A stretch of DNA of 64,000 nt from Pedobacter zeae. GTDB taxonomy: Bacteria; Bacteroidota; Bacteroidia; Sphingobacteriales; Sphingobacteriaceae. The translations under genes and the position numbers were made by a program. Positions 17,420 to 26,251 of this stretch are shown here, in pieces (within the stretch, counting starts at the first letter, position 1; every line of letters begins with the position of its first letter). The DNA is taken from assembly GCF_014196715.1 (NCBI RefSeq), contig NZ_JACIEF010000004.1:62001-126000 (forward strand). Reading direction: 5' to 3'. The notes under the pieces are model-generated. The model ran no database searches. It saw only the letters and a list, made by a program, of their open reading frames with translations, and was not told where the DNA came from.

Positions 17420-18295
17420 TTACAACACATTCAGTAATTGTTCTTTTATTTTTTCTAATTCCTCTTTCATACCAACAACAAACTGTTGCATCTGGGCATC
17501 GTTTGCCTTAGCGCCCATGGTATTGATTTCACGGCCGATTTCCTGCGAAATAAAGCCTAATTTTTTGCCGTTTGCTTCTTTGCTGGTTAACGTTTGCAAG
17601 AAATAATCGCAATGGCTTTTTAAACGAGTTTTTTCCTCTGTGATGTCGATTTTATCTATGTAATAGATCAATTCCTGCTCAAAACGGTTCTGATCGATAT
17701 TTACCTTGCCAACGGCATCATCCAAAAACTGACTGAATTTATCGCGGATAGCTGAAATCCTTTTTGGTTCCAGTTCTTCAACAGATTTAAAGTAAGAAAG
17801 AATATTTTTAATCCTCAATTCCAGATCGGCCTTTAATACAGCCCCTTCATCTTCCCTGAATTTATTGAAATTGGCCAGGGCTGAGGTAAAAATCTGGTAC
17901 AGCTGGTTCCATTCATCCTCGCTTATGCTTTCTTCCTTATAGCTGATTACATCGGGAAAAGTTAATGCCGTTTGTAATAAGTTGCTGCTCCCTGCACCTA
18001 ACTCTTCGTTAACAGCAATAAGTTGTTTGTAATAGTGGCTTAATAATGCCGTATTGATGGTAGCACCTGTAACCTCACCATTGGTGCGTTCTACATTGAT
18101 GCTTAAACTTACCTTTCCGCGCTCGATGTCTTTGCTGCAGATATTGCGCAGGATCAGTTCTTTATCAGAAAAAGCTTTAGGGTATTTTAAATTCAGCTCC
18201 AGAAATTTACTGTTGAGCGATTTGATTTCGACACTATACTTTGCGTTTGCATAATCGGCTGTTGCTAAGCCGTATCCTGTCATGGATTTTATCAT
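17420..18295 (-). CDS. yicC: YicC family protein (putative endoribonuclease)
   Basis: From the ATG at 18295 (MIKSMTGYGLATADYANAK) this 291-residue protein has the YicC N-terminal domain (SVEIKSLNSKFLELNLKYP). The C-terminal DUF1732 domain follows (LKSHCDYFL near residue 227, then KKLGFISQEIGREINTMGAKA). YicC proteins have been linked to RNA cleavage and stationary-phase fitness. It is the first gene of a yicC-gmk-nadD run. A TTG two codons upstream is possible but less likely. Confidence 0.9.
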   Translation of the reverse strand: MIKSMTGYGLATADYANAKYSVEIKSLNSKFLELNLKYPKAFSDKELILRNICSKDIERGKVSLSINVERTNGEVTGATINTALLSHYYKQLIAVNEELGAGSSNLLQTALTFPDVISYKEESISEDEWNQLYQIFTSALANFNKFREDEGAVLKADLELRIKNILSYFKSVEELEPKRISAIRDKFSQFLDDAVGKVNIDQNRFEQELIYYIDKIDITEEKTRLKSHCDYFLQTLTSKEANGKKLGFISQEIGREINTMGAKANDAQMQQFVVGMKEELEKIKEQLLNVL

Positions 18296-18301
18296 GCGCA
18301 A

Positions 18302-18650
18302 AGATAGGGTTTTAAGCCGAAAGGAGAAATAATAATGGTCAGTGCCTCAGAATTGTGGGTAGTTGCAAATAAAATATAACATCGCGATATTTTGAAAACC
18401 AACGTTCAGTTTTTCATCGCAGAAGCAGCCCCGCTTTACGCTTTACTTCGTTACACTCCGTGCCTGCTGCAACCGGGTTTAATTTTCAAAGCCAGTCGTC
18501 ATTGGACAAGCCTGTTCCCTGCAAGTACCAAACCATCGTTTCTAAACCTGATGGGAGTGGCATCCCCGATTTTTCATCTGGATAAAAACGGACAGCAGGA
18601 CTGATCTGGCCAAAAGTGCCGGAGCCCTCCTTTTCTGAAATATTAGTAGG
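18302..18650. other. Intergenic stretch, no gene; possible dispersed repeat
   Basis: Between yicC and plsC, 349 bp carry no convincing gene. The 18390-18640 part is richer in G+C than its surroundings. It contains GCAGCCCCGCTTTACGC and GTTACACTCCGTGCCTGCTG, which I associate loosely with intergenic repeat families of Pedobacter-like genomes. A 70-codon frame across it has no coding character. I cannot confirm the repeat without a second copy. Confidence 0.35.
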
Positions 18651-19379
18651 CTACTTTTCCATTAAGTTCAAGATCGCATTAAACGTTTTTTGTTTTAATT
18701 CTTCCAGGTCTTCTGCCCTCAAACCTTTCACTTCTATGGCTTCGCCAAAAAGGGTTCTGATTAGTCCGGGGTTTAGCAAAAGCGGATCTGTACGGGGTAA
18801 ATGTGCCCTGCTGTTCAATATGGCAAAAGGTAAAACCGGTGTCTGCGTTTCTATGGCTAAACGGAATGCCCCATCATAAAATGGATTCAAAGGTAATTCG
18901 GATCTGTTCATGGTGCCTTCTGGAAAAATCAAAATTGACTGGCCCTCGGCCAGGTCTTTCCGAAGTTCGGCTACAGAATGGTCGCGGCTTTCCCTGCTGC
19001 TCCTGTCAATCATCACCACCAAACGTTTATAAATCCATCCGAATACGGGGATTTTGAGCATTTCTATTTTTCCTAACGGACTAAAAGCCCGTGGAATACA
19101 GATTACAATGGCAACGGCATCTAAAAAGGAACTGTGATTGCCAACATAGATATAAGACCGGGAAGTATCAATTTTTGCTCCATTAGCTGAAAACCATAAA
19201 AAGGTGAACAGGCTAAAACCCCATGCCCAGCATTTTAAAAAATAGAATGAAATTTTTCTTCCGGTTTTCTCTTTGAAAATGCCCATACTAATGATAATAA
19301 AGGGGCAAACGATAAGCATGAGCAGGAAAAATACACTAGCTGAATAAAATAAATACAATCTACCTATTAGTTTTCTCAT
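18651..19379 (-). CDS. plsC: 1-acyl-sn-glycerol-3-phosphate acyltransferase
   Basis: The 242-residue membrane-associated acyltransferase has two hydrophobic N-terminal segments and the catalytic NHSSFLDAV motif (NHx4D) near residue 81. FPEGTMNRS (EGT motif) binds glycerol phosphate near residue 153. It acylates lysophosphatidic acid to phosphatidic acid at the inner membrane. A family relative could act on other acyl acceptors, such as lyso-ornithine lipid. It stands alone. Confidence 0.88.
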   Translation of the reverse strand: MRKLIGRLYLFYSASVFFLLMLIVCPFIIISMGIFKEKTGRKISFYFLKCWAWGFSLFTFLWFSANGAKIDTSRSYIYVGNHSSFLDAVAIVICIPRAFSPLGKIEMLKIPVFGWIYKRLVVMIDRSSRESRDHSVAELRKDLAEGQSILIFPEGTMNRSELPLNPFYDGAFRLAIETQTPVLPFAILNSRAHLPRTDPLLLNPGLIRTLFGEAIEVKGLRAEDLEELKQKTFNAILNLMEK

Positions 19380-19601
19380 GATTATTAACGTTTATTTAAC
19401 AGTTTTCAAGGATAACAAATGTTAATTTTACAAAAATATTGGCAGATAAGAAATTATTTTAATCCAGCTTACAGGGGCTAAATGGTTTTCTGCTTAAGGT
19501 GTAACAATAAAGAGGGCAGACAAACAACAAAACCAATCTGCTGTTAAAGTATAAACCTGGTCTGTGCGCTGTCAGATAATTTACCTTGCCATTTTAAAAT
19601 A

Positions 19602-20318
19602 ATGAAGCATTTGAAAATTATTCTTCTACTGATCATTTTAATACAAGGCTTAAAGGTACGCGCCCAGGATTTTGTATTGAGAGGTATAGTGATCGAAAGA
19701 GGTTCAAATGTCAGGATTGCCTTGGCTGGTATTACCAATCTCCGTAGTAAAATGGGTACAACCAGTAACGATATCGGAATGTTTCAGTTAAGTAGCCGGA
19801 TTGGTGATACGCTATTAATTCAAAAAAGAAACCTGAATGAACAAAAATTAGTGGTTAAAACAGATGATGACTTGGTTGTTTATTTGGTTAGGGGGAGTAC
19901 AATGTTAGAGGAGGTTACCGTTAAAGGGCAAACCAAGAAGCAGGAAATGGAAGATATTAAGCGCGATTTGAAGCATAATGGCTCTTTTTATGCGGGTAAA
20001 CCACCATTAATGCTATTAAATCCATTTGGTGGCAGCCCCATAACATTTTTTTACGAGCTTTTTGGAAAAACACCCGCAAGAGCACGTAATTTTAACCGTT
20101 ATTATACAAAAGAGTTAAGTTTGATCGAGGTGGACAAGTTTTTTAATAAAAGTTTAGTCTTGAACCATACTATATTGACAGGGAAAGATATTGATAAATT
20201 TCTGCTGGACTATTACCCTACACGCAGCATGACAATGAATTGGAACCATTACGATGCTGTTAAATACATCAAAGAATCGGCTAAAAAATATACCGATACT
20301 TTGAAGCAAACAAATTAA
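19602..20318 (+). CDS. Exported carboxypeptidase-regulatory-like protein, tandem copy 1
   Basis: The 238-residue protein has a signal peptide (MKHLKIILLLIILIQGLKVRAQ). A CarboxypepD_reg-like beta-sandwich follows: VLRGIVIERGSNVRIALAGI and SNDIGMFQLSSRIGDTLLI, then VYLVRGSTMLEEVTVKG at about residues 89-105. The second half is helical and unrecognised. The beta-sandwich resembles the N-terminal plug-side domain of SusC-type receptors, but no barrel follows. It is about half identical by eye to the gene 6 bp downstream, so a local duplication produced the pair. Location is periplasmic or outer-membrane-associated, and function is unknown. Confidence 0.78.
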   Translation: MKHLKIILLLIILIQGLKVRAQDFVLRGIVIERGSNVRIALAGITNLRSKMGTTSNDIGMFQLSSRIGDTLLIQKRNLNEQKLVVKTDDDLVVYLVRGSTMLEEVTVKGQTKKQEMEDIKRDLKHNGSFYAGKPPLMLLNPFGGSPITFFYELFGKTPARARNFNRYYTKELSLIEVDKFFNKSLVLNHTILTGKDIDKFLLDYYPTRSMTMNWNHYDAVKYIKESAKKYTDTLKQTN

Positions 20319-20324
20319 CACCCT

Positions 20325-21035
20325 ATGAGAAACTTTAAATTTGCCCTGATACTCTTCGTTTTTACAACCATTGGCTTTTTCGCAAAAGCACAGGATTTTA
20401 TTGTGAAAGGTGTGGTCATCGAGAAAGGCTCCAATATCCGGATCGCATTATCAGAAATCACCAATTTGCGTACGGGAATAGGTGTTGGCAGTAATGATAT
20501 CGGAATGTTCCAGTTAAAAGCCAGGATTGGTGATACACTTCTGGTGACCAAAAGAGACCTGATTGATCAGCATGTGGTGGTGAACAGTGAAAAAGACCTG
20601 GTCATTTACCTGGTTAGGGGAAGTACTACATTGGCCGATGTAACCATCGTAGGGAATACCAAAAAGCAAGACCTGGACGAAATTAAGCGGGAGTTTAAAA
20701 AGAAGGGTGTGTACAATGGTGGTAAAACAACATTTCTATCTGCTATATTTAGTCCATTAAATGCACTATATAATTTAATCGGTAGCGATCCAAAAAATGC
20801 CAGAAGATTTAGCCGCTATGCCGATAATGAAATCAAACAATCGCAGATTGATGTTTATTTTAACCAAACGATCATTAAAAATAATACTGAACTAAGGGGC
20901 GATACCCTGGAGAAGTATATGCTGAACTGTCGCCCTGAATTTGATAAGGCCCAATATTGGAACAGTTACGATTATATTAAATATATCAAAGAATCTTCGA
21001 AAAAATTTACAGATACGCTCGGGAAAGGTAAGTAG
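20325..21035 (+). CDS. Exported carboxypeptidase-regulatory-like protein, tandem copy 2
   Basis: The 236-residue paralogue of the preceding gene has a signal peptide ending AKAQ, then FIVKGVVIEKGSNIRIALSE and SNDIGMFQLKARIGDTLLV, with VIYLVRGSTTLADVTIVGN at about residues 87-105. The C-terminal halves also align (YIKESSKKFTDTL here, YIKESAKKYTDTL in copy 1), so the duplication covers the full gene. The two are separated by only 6 bp and are surely co-transcribed. No catalytic motif is evident. Confidence 0.78.
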   Translation: MRNFKFALILFVFTTIGFFAKAQDFIVKGVVIEKGSNIRIALSEITNLRTGIGVGSNDIGMFQLKARIGDTLLVTKRDLIDQHVVVNSEKDLVIYLVRGSTTLADVTIVGNTKKQDLDEIKREFKKKGVYNGGKTTFLSAIFSPLNALYNLIGSDPKNARRFSRYADNEIKQSQIDVYFNQTIIKNNTELRGDTLEKYMLNCRPEFDKAQYWNSYDYIKYIKESSKKFTDTLGKGK

Positions 21036-21196
21036 AATTTAGTGCGGAGTCCTTAGTCTGGAGTCAGTTGGGTGTTAGTTACAGTTGTTCATGATCGATC
21101 CGGAGTTTGGATTTCAGTTAACCAGCTTAAACGATTAACCGGTTAAATAAAATACAGTTTACAGTAAGCGGTTTACCGTTACCAATGAACTAACCT

Positions 21197-21925
21197 TTAG
21201 ATACTCAAGGCCTCACAAGCTTTCTCCGCAGCTAGTTTTTCAGCATTTTTCTTGTTGTAATCTCTTCCTGTACCATATTGTTCACCCTCTACAATGGCAC
21301 TGATGGTAAACAATTTTGCACTTTCACCATCGCTATTCTGTACCAGTTCGAACATTACATCCTTGCCGTGGCGCTGGCACCACTCGATGAGTTTACTTTT
21401 GAAATTGGTTTCAGTAAGTTCGAGGGTATGGATATCAATATGTGGTTTTACGATCCTGCGTAATAAAAACTCCTTGGTAAAATTGTAGCCCTTATCCATG
21501 TAAATAGCGCCCACAATTGCCTCAAAAGCGTCGCCCAGCATCGAATTGTGTTTGGTTTGGATACTTACTGAGCGCTGATCAAACTGGATAAGTTTATCGA
21601 AACCGATCTTTTTTGCCAATTGGTTTAAATTAGCCCGGTTTACGATTTTTGAACGCATTTCGGTTAAAAAACCTTCCTCTTTGTACGGGTAGTGTTTAAA
21701 AAGCAGCTCTGCTATTACTGAACCCAAAACGGCATCGCCTAAAAATTCTAAGCGTTCGTTGCTGCTCCTGCTTCCATTTTTTAGGATTTTTGCTGCAGAG
21801 CGGTGTCTGAACGCCATTTTATAAAGCGTAACATTGCCTGGAACAAAGCCTAAAATATTTTTCAGCTTTTTAACAAACTCCTTTTCAGGAGAGAAATAAA
21901 GTTTATATAATTTTAATATCGGCAT
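21197..21925 (-). CDS. rnc: Ribonuclease III
   Basis: The 242-residue enzyme has the RNase III signature NERLEFLGDAVLGSVIAELL near residue 57 and the second acidic site GDAFEAIVGAIYMDKGY. A C-terminal double-stranded RNA-binding domain follows (SKLIEWCQRHGKDVMFEL, ending KKNAEKLAAEKACEAL). It processes rRNA precursors and structured RNAs. It is the last gene of an acpP-fabF-rnc run, a conserved bacterial arrangement. The N-terminus is about 20 residues longer than in E. coli, as in other Bacteroidota. Confidence 0.94.
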   Translation of the reverse strand: MPILKLYKLYFSPEKEFVKKLKNILGFVPGNVTLYKMAFRHRSAAKILKNGSRSSNERLEFLGDAVLGSVIAELLFKHYPYKEEGFLTEMRSKIVNRANLNQLAKKIGFDKLIQFDQRSVSIQTKHNSMLGDAFEAIVGAIYMDKGYNFTKEFLLRRIVKPHIDIHTLELTETNFKSKLIEWCQRHGKDVMFELVQNSDGESAKLFTISAIVEGEQYGTGRDYNKKNAEKLAAEKACEALSI

Positions 21926-22020
21926 TAAATAAACAACACAATTAACGGCTAATTAGCATATTTAACTAAGTTATCTATTTTTAATCAGCATACAAAATTA
22001 TATCGCAGCGCTGTTTTAAA

Positions 22021-23274
22021 TTAATCTTCGTATTTCTTGAAAATTACAGAAGCGTTATGGCCACCGAAACCGAATGTATTACTTAAAGCGGCCCTTACGG
22101 TACGTTTTTGCGCTTTGTTGAACGTAAAATTCAATTTAGGGTCAAATGCAGGATCGTCTGTAAAGTGATTGATTGTTGGAGGAACAATATCATTTTTAAC
22201 AGAAAGAATGGCTGCAATAGCTTCAATAGCTCCAGCTGCACCTAAAAGGTGACCGGTCATCGATTTGGTCGAACTGATGTTTAACCGGTAAGCATCTTCG
22301 CCAAACAATGTACCAATGGCTTTGGTTTCACTAATATCGCCCAGTGGCGTAGAAGTACCGTGTACATTGATATAATCTATATCGGCAGTTGTTAAACCGG
22401 CGTCTTTTAATGCATTGGTCATTACCATTCTGGCACCTAAACCCTCAGGATGTGGTGCGGTGATGTGATTGGCATCAGCACTCATTCCGCCGCCAACAAG
22501 TTCTGCATAAATTTTTGCACCCCTTGCCTTTGCATGCTCAAGTTCTTCTAAAATAATGGTTCCTGCACCTTCACCGGCTACAAATCCATCGCGGTCTTTA
22601 TCAAAAGGACGTGATGCGGTTGCCGGATCATCGTTACGTGTAGATAATGCGTGCATGGCATTAAAACCACCCATGCCTGCCTCGTTGATGATGGCTTCAG
22701 AACCCCCGCTGATGATTACATCGGCCATACCCAATCGGATATAGTTAAAGGCATCGATCATGGCGTTTGTTGAAGAAGCACATGCAGAAACAGTTGCAAA
22801 ATTTGGCCCACGCAGGCCGTATTTGATAGAGATATGCCCTGGAGCAATATCTACGATCATTTTAGGAATAAAAAATGGATTGTATCTCGGCGTACCGTCT
22901 CCCTTGGCGAAATTCGAAATTTCATCCAAAAAAGTTTTCAATCCACCAATGCCTGCACCCCAGATTACGCCGATCCGGTTGGTATCTAATTTTTCAAAAT
23001 CAAAACCACCGTCTTTCACCGCTTCTTCTGTTGATACAAGGGCATATTGTACAAACGGATCTAATTTACGGGCTTCTTTTTTATCCAGAAAGTCTTCAGG
23101 ATTAAAGTTTTTTACCTCGCAAGCGAATTTAGTTTTAAATTTTTCAGTGTTAAAACCCTTAATAGGAGCAGCGCCACTCACCCCTTTAGTCAACCCTTCC
23201 CAAAAATCAGGAACATTATTGCCTATGGGAGTGAGCGCACCCAACCCAGTTACTACTACTCTTTTTAATTCCAT
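22021..23274 (-). CDS. fabF: 3-oxoacyl-[acyl-carrier-protein] synthase II
   Basis: The 417-residue condensing enzyme begins MELKRVVVTGLGALTPIG. The catalytic cysteine is in TVSACASSTNAMIDAF (about residue 164). The two histidines are in NVHGTSTPLGD and STKSMTGHLLGAAGA. It elongates acyl-ACP with malonyl-ACP in type II fatty acid synthesis. Only 21 bp separate it from acpP upstream, so the two are co-transcribed. Length and motifs are standard. Confidence 0.95.
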   Translation of the reverse strand: MELKRVVVTGLGALTPIGNNVPDFWEGLTKGVSGAAPIKGFNTEKFKTKFACEVKNFNPEDFLDKKEARKLDPFVQYALVSTEEAVKDGGFDFEKLDTNRIGVIWGAGIGGLKTFLDEISNFAKGDGTPRYNPFFIPKMIVDIAPGHISIKYGLRGPNFATVSACASSTNAMIDAFNYIRLGMADVIISGGSEAIINEAGMGGFNAMHALSTRNDDPATASRPFDKDRDGFVAGEGAGTIILEELEHAKARGAKIYAELVGGGMSADANHITAPHPEGLGARMVMTNALKDAGLTTADIDYINVHGTSTPLGDISETKAIGTLFGEDAYRLNISSTKSMTGHLLGAAGAIEAIAAILSVKNDIVPPTINHFTDDPAFDPKLNFTFNKAQKRTVRAALSNTFGFGGHNASVIFKKYED

Positions 23275-23295
23275 TTATACTGAAAAAGCGTAATT

Positions 23296-23532
23296 CTATT
23301 TAACGTTTTTTTCCAAATAAGCAATCGCTTGACCAACAGTACCGATGGTTTCAGCCTGATCATCAGGAATAGCTACATTGAATTCTTTTTCAAATTCCAT
23401 AATCAACTCTACGGTATCTAAAGAATCTGCACCTAAATCGTTGGTGAATGAAGCCTCTGGCGTAACTTCACTTTCGTCAACACCTAGTTTTTCTACGATA
23501 ATAGCCTTAACTCTTGAAGCAATATCAGACAT
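23296..23532 (-). CDS. acpP: Acyl carrier protein
   Basis: The 78-residue acidic helical protein has the phosphopantetheine attachment site LGADSLDTVELIMEFE, with the serine near residue 37. It carries acyl intermediates for FabF and the rest of fatty acid synthesis. It is the first gene of the acpP-fabF-rnc run, and the length is exactly that expected. Confidence 0.96.
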   Translation of the reverse strand: MSDIASRVKAIIVEKLGVDESEVTPEASFTNDLGADSLDTVELIMEFEKEFNVAIPDDQAETIGTVGQAIAYLEKNVK

Positions 23533-23690
23533 AATTTTATAATTTAATGGTTAAATAATTCTGTGCAAAGAAAAATAAATTCTTACAATTTTCAAATGTT
23601 TTTATTTCGATGCGTAATTTTGCCATCTCAATAACACAGCGAATATAGAATTAGTTTTTTAATTTCGTTCTGTAAATAATTTATTTCGCT

Positions 23691-24110
23691 TTGAATAAGA
23701 CTTACCTAAAACTTACCTTAGACCTTGATTTTATACTAATTGCGATTACAGCTCCCCTTAAAGACTATGTACTTTGCCACAAAATTAATACCCGGCTAAA
23801 TACACAGTTTGAAAAAATAGATGACCACGAAATATTTTTTAATGTAGATGAACCTGCCTGGTGTTTCTCCAAATATTACTTTTTTGTAGAGCAGGGCGAA
23901 GTAGAATATTACCTGATATGCAATAAAAGCAGTGATGGTTTCCTGATCCCCGAGATGAATAAGGTAGATTTTTTTATTATCATTAAAGAATTTATTGATA
24001 AAGAGGATTTGGATTATCTGATAAACGGGCTTAACAAACTGCCTGATATTCAGGTTGCTGCAAAAATAGATCCCACCAAACTGAAGAGCAGGGAGAATTT
24101 GGTAATATAA
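23691..24110 (+). CDS. IPExxxVDY family protein
   Basis: The 139-residue protein carries LIPEMNKVDFFIIIK near residue 85, a variant of the IPExxxVDY signature (VDF here) of a small Bacteroidota family of unknown function. It is acidic with no membrane segment or signal. The best start is a TTG at 23691; it gives the expected N-terminus (MNKTYLKLTLDLDF) and no ATG precedes it in frame. It is divergent from acpP and lies 150 bp before pyk, as I recall seeing in relatives. Confidence 0.75.
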   Translation: MNKTYLKLTLDLDFILIAITAPLKDYVLCHKINTRLNTQFEKIDDHEIFFNVDEPAWCFSKYYFFVEQGEVEYYLICNKSSDGFLIPEMNKVDFFIIIKEFIDKEDLDYLINGLNKLPDIQVAAKIDPTKLKSRENLVI

Positions 24111-24124
24111 AAATTATATACTTG

Positions 24125-24147
24125 GTGTATTAAATACACTATATTTG
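24125..24147 (+). promoter_or_regulatory. pyk promoter with adjoining 15-bp palindrome
   Basis: TATATTTG (24140-24147) matches the TAnnTTTG -7 element. Immediately upstream a perfect palindrome GTGTATTAAATACAC (24125-24139) abuts it, where an operator could block or position RNA polymerase. It could instead be part of the end of the preceding transcript, but no T-tract follows the palindrome. Confidence 0.5.
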
Positions 24148-24260
24148 ACAGTTACAAACCAAGAACAAAAGAACAAAATATATAAATTTTAATGCAGTTT
24201 GATTAATTTAGATCATCATTCAATGTTCTGAAACTGCATAGCTAAAAATCAATTAATTAA

Positions 24261-25691
24261 ATGAAACCTTTTCATTCGAGAACCAAAATTGTAGCCACGC
24301 TTGGGCCAGCATCAGCAAAACCAGATGTATTATACAGTATGTTTAACGCAGGTTTAGATGTTTGCCGTCTAAACTTCTCGCACGGATCACAAGCAGATCA
24401 CCAGGCGGTTTTAGATACCATCCGCGATTTAAACCAGAAATACGAATATAATGTAGGTATCCTTGCCGATTTACAAGGACCTAAAATCCGTATCGGTTTA
24501 GTAAAAGAAGGTGGTATCAACCTGATCAACGGCAACACCACCATCATTACCACCAACGAATGCATCGGTAACGAAGAACGCATTTATATTACCTACCAAA
24601 ATTTCCCTCAGGATGTTCAGGCAGGAGAAATTATCCTTTTGGATGATGGAAAACTTCAGATGAAAGTTTTATCTACCAATTTAAAGGATGAAGTGGTTTG
24701 CGAGGTGGTTCACGGTGGTATCTTAACTTCAAGAAAAGGGGTTAACCTTCCAAATACTAAAGTTTCTATTCCTTCTTTAACACCTGAAGACCGCGAAAAC
24801 CTTGATTTTGTTTTAGATAATGATGTAGAATGGATCGGATTATCTTTCGTGCGCAGAGCAGAAGATATTGTTGAACTGAAAAATATTATTGCCGAGCGTG
24901 GAAAAACAGCACGTGTTATCGCCAAAATAGAAAAACCAGAGGCGATTGCCAATATCGACGAAATTATTGCTGCAACCGATGGTATCATGGTGGCCCGTGG
25001 CGATTTGGGCGTGGAATGCCCGATGGAAGAAGTGCCATTGTTACAAAAAATGATTGTTGCCAAATGCAGGGCAGCATCTAAACCGGTTATCGTAGCTACA
25101 CAGATGTTAGAAAGCATGATCACCACCCCAAGGCCAACCCGTGCAGAGGTGAACGATGTGGCGAATTCAGTGCTTGATGGTGCTGATGCCGTGATGTTGA
25201 GTGGCGAAACTTCTGTAGGGGAGTTCCCATTGATCGTTATCGAAACCATGCAGAAAATCATCCAAAATATCGAACAGAATAACTATCCATTCAATCCTGA
25301 TAAATTCTTAAAACCAAAATCGCCATCTTTCCTGAGCGATGCCATTTGCGATTCGGCTTGTTTCCTTGCAAAACAGACCAATGCCGTAGGTATTGTATCA
25401 ATGACATTAAGTGGTTATACTGCTTTCGAAATTTCGAGTCACCGCCCGGAAGCCTTAACCTTTATTTTTACCAGTAACAAAGCATTATTAAATGCGGTAA
25501 GTTTGCTTTGGGGTGTTAGGGGCTTTTACTATGATAAGTGGGAAAGTACCGATAATACCATTATTGAGGTGAACGAATTCCTAAAAAGCAAAAAATTGGT
25601 TAAACAAGGCGATATCGTGATCAATACTGCTGCTATTCCAATGGAAGCAAAAGGAAAAACCAATATGTTAAAAATTACAGTTATAGATTAA
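24261..25691 (+). CDS. pyk: Pyruvate kinase
   Basis: The 476-residue enzyme starts MKPFHSRTKIVATLGPASAK. It shows CRLNFSHGSQADH (K+/ADP site), LADLQGPKIRIG, WIGLSFVRRAEDI, the signature AKIEKPEAIANIDEI (catalytic Lys) and GIMVARGDLGVE for Mg2+ binding. The C-terminal regulatory domain is present. It converts phosphoenolpyruvate and ADP to pyruvate and ATP. It is transcribed alone from its own -7 element and ends at a hairpin terminator. Confidence 0.96.
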   Translation: MKPFHSRTKIVATLGPASAKPDVLYSMFNAGLDVCRLNFSHGSQADHQAVLDTIRDLNQKYEYNVGILADLQGPKIRIGLVKEGGINLINGNTTIITTNECIGNEERIYITYQNFPQDVQAGEIILLDDGKLQMKVLSTNLKDEVVCEVVHGGILTSRKGVNLPNTKVSIPSLTPEDRENLDFVLDNDVEWIGLSFVRRAEDIVELKNIIAERGKTARVIAKIEKPEAIANIDEIIAATDGIMVARGDLGVECPMEEVPLLQKMIVAKCRAASKPVIVATQMLESMITTPRPTRAEVNDVANSVLDGADAVMLSGETSVGEFPLIVIETMQKIIQNIEQNNYPFNPDKFLKPKSPSFLSDAICDSACFLAKQTNAVGIVSMTLSGYTAFEISSHRPEALTFIFTSNKALLNAVSLLWGVRGFYYDKWESTDNTIIEVNEFLKSKKLVKQGDIVINTAAIPMEAKGKTNMLKITVID

Positions 25692-25710
25692 TTTCTAATA
25701 TTATAGTATA

Positions 25711-25748
25711 TAAATGCTCCCGATTTTAACCCGGGGGCATTTTTTTTA
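25711..25748 (+). terminator. pyk terminator
   Basis: ATGCTCCCG and CGGGGGCAT pair (one G-T pair) around a short A+T-rich loop and run into eight T. It starts about 20 bp after the pyk stop. Confidence 0.8.
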
Positions 25749-25761
25749 TCAATAAAAAATA

Positions 25762-25769
25762 TATTTTTG
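25762..25769 (+). promoter_or_regulatory. -7 element for tRNA-Ser
   Basis: TATTTTTG fits TAnnTTTG and ends 12 bp before the mature tRNA 5' end. Confidence 0.5.
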
Positions 25770-25781
25770 CAATCCCAACAC

Positions 25782-25868
25782 GGAGAGGTGTCTGAGTGGT
25801 CGAAAGAGCAAGCCTGGAAAGTTTGTATACTGGCAACGGTATCGCGGGTTCGAATCCCGCCCTCTCCG
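25782..25868 (+). tRNA. tRNA-Ser (anticodon GGA)
   Basis: The acceptor stem GGAGAGG pairs with CCTCTCC, followed by discriminator G at 25868. The anticodon loop CTGGAAA places GGA at 25816-25818. A long variable arm (TATACTGGCAACGGTATC) and the T-loop GGTTCGAATCC are all present, as expected for a class II serine tRNA. The CCA end is not encoded. Its 3' end is a classical integration site, and the accessory island begins just beyond it, but no att duplicate was found in the window. Confidence 0.95.
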
Positions 25869-25875
25869 CGAAAAG

Positions 25876-25907
25876 AAAAGCGAACCTGCGTTGCAGGTTC
25901 GCTTTTT
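25876..25907 (+). terminator. tRNA-Ser terminator
   Basis: AAAAGCGAACCTGC and GCAGGTTCGCTTTT form a near-perfect stem around a small GTT loop, followed by a short T-run, directly after the tRNA. Confidence 0.85.
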
Positions 25908-25989
25908 AATTAATGTATATGTTTAACTTGTTGATTTTGAGTCTATTATTTAGATAAAAATCAGCTGCTACTGCTCCGGAAAACCTAAA

Positions 25990-26232
25990 TCAAAAATCGC
26001 TTAAAATTTGCCGTTTTATACTGGTTTGATTCATCAATATGCGCTCTGACAGGTAAAAAATCCTGGCGCACACCTCCTGGATGGCCACCTTAAGCGGAAA
26101 GGTGAACAGGGCAGTGCAGAGTGTAAACATACCGAACTGCGCTCCGGCCGGTGAGTAAGTTGCAATTCCCGAAGGGTCATCGTCACCGGTTACGATACCA
26201 GGACCAAACGAATTCCAAAATGATTTTTACCT
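25990..26232 (-). pseudogene. Truncated Nramp (Mn2+/Fe2+ transporter) gene remnant
   Basis: The reverse strand reads SFWNSFGPGIVTGDDDPSGI, then ATYSPAGAQFGMFTLCTALF and TFPLKVAIQEVCARI. This matches the first two membrane segments of Nramp divalent-metal transporters (GPG-ITGASDDDPSGIATYSQAGAQFG, with the metal-binding DPSG). The upstream side meets an in-frame TAA with no start codon. The downstream side drifts into unrelated residues and a TGA at 25990. Only about 55-60 of 400 or more residues survive, and AS of TGASDDD is missing. It sits between tRNA-Ser and the cbb3 operon, so it may mark a rearrangement edge. Confidence 0.72.
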
Positions 26233-26251
26233 GCTGTAATATTTACAAGAT

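Noticed and set aside
18392..18604. Plus-strand 70-codon frame between yicC and plsC
   Set aside because: It has no domain, no signal and an odd composition. It lies in a G+C-richer, repeat-like intergenic block.
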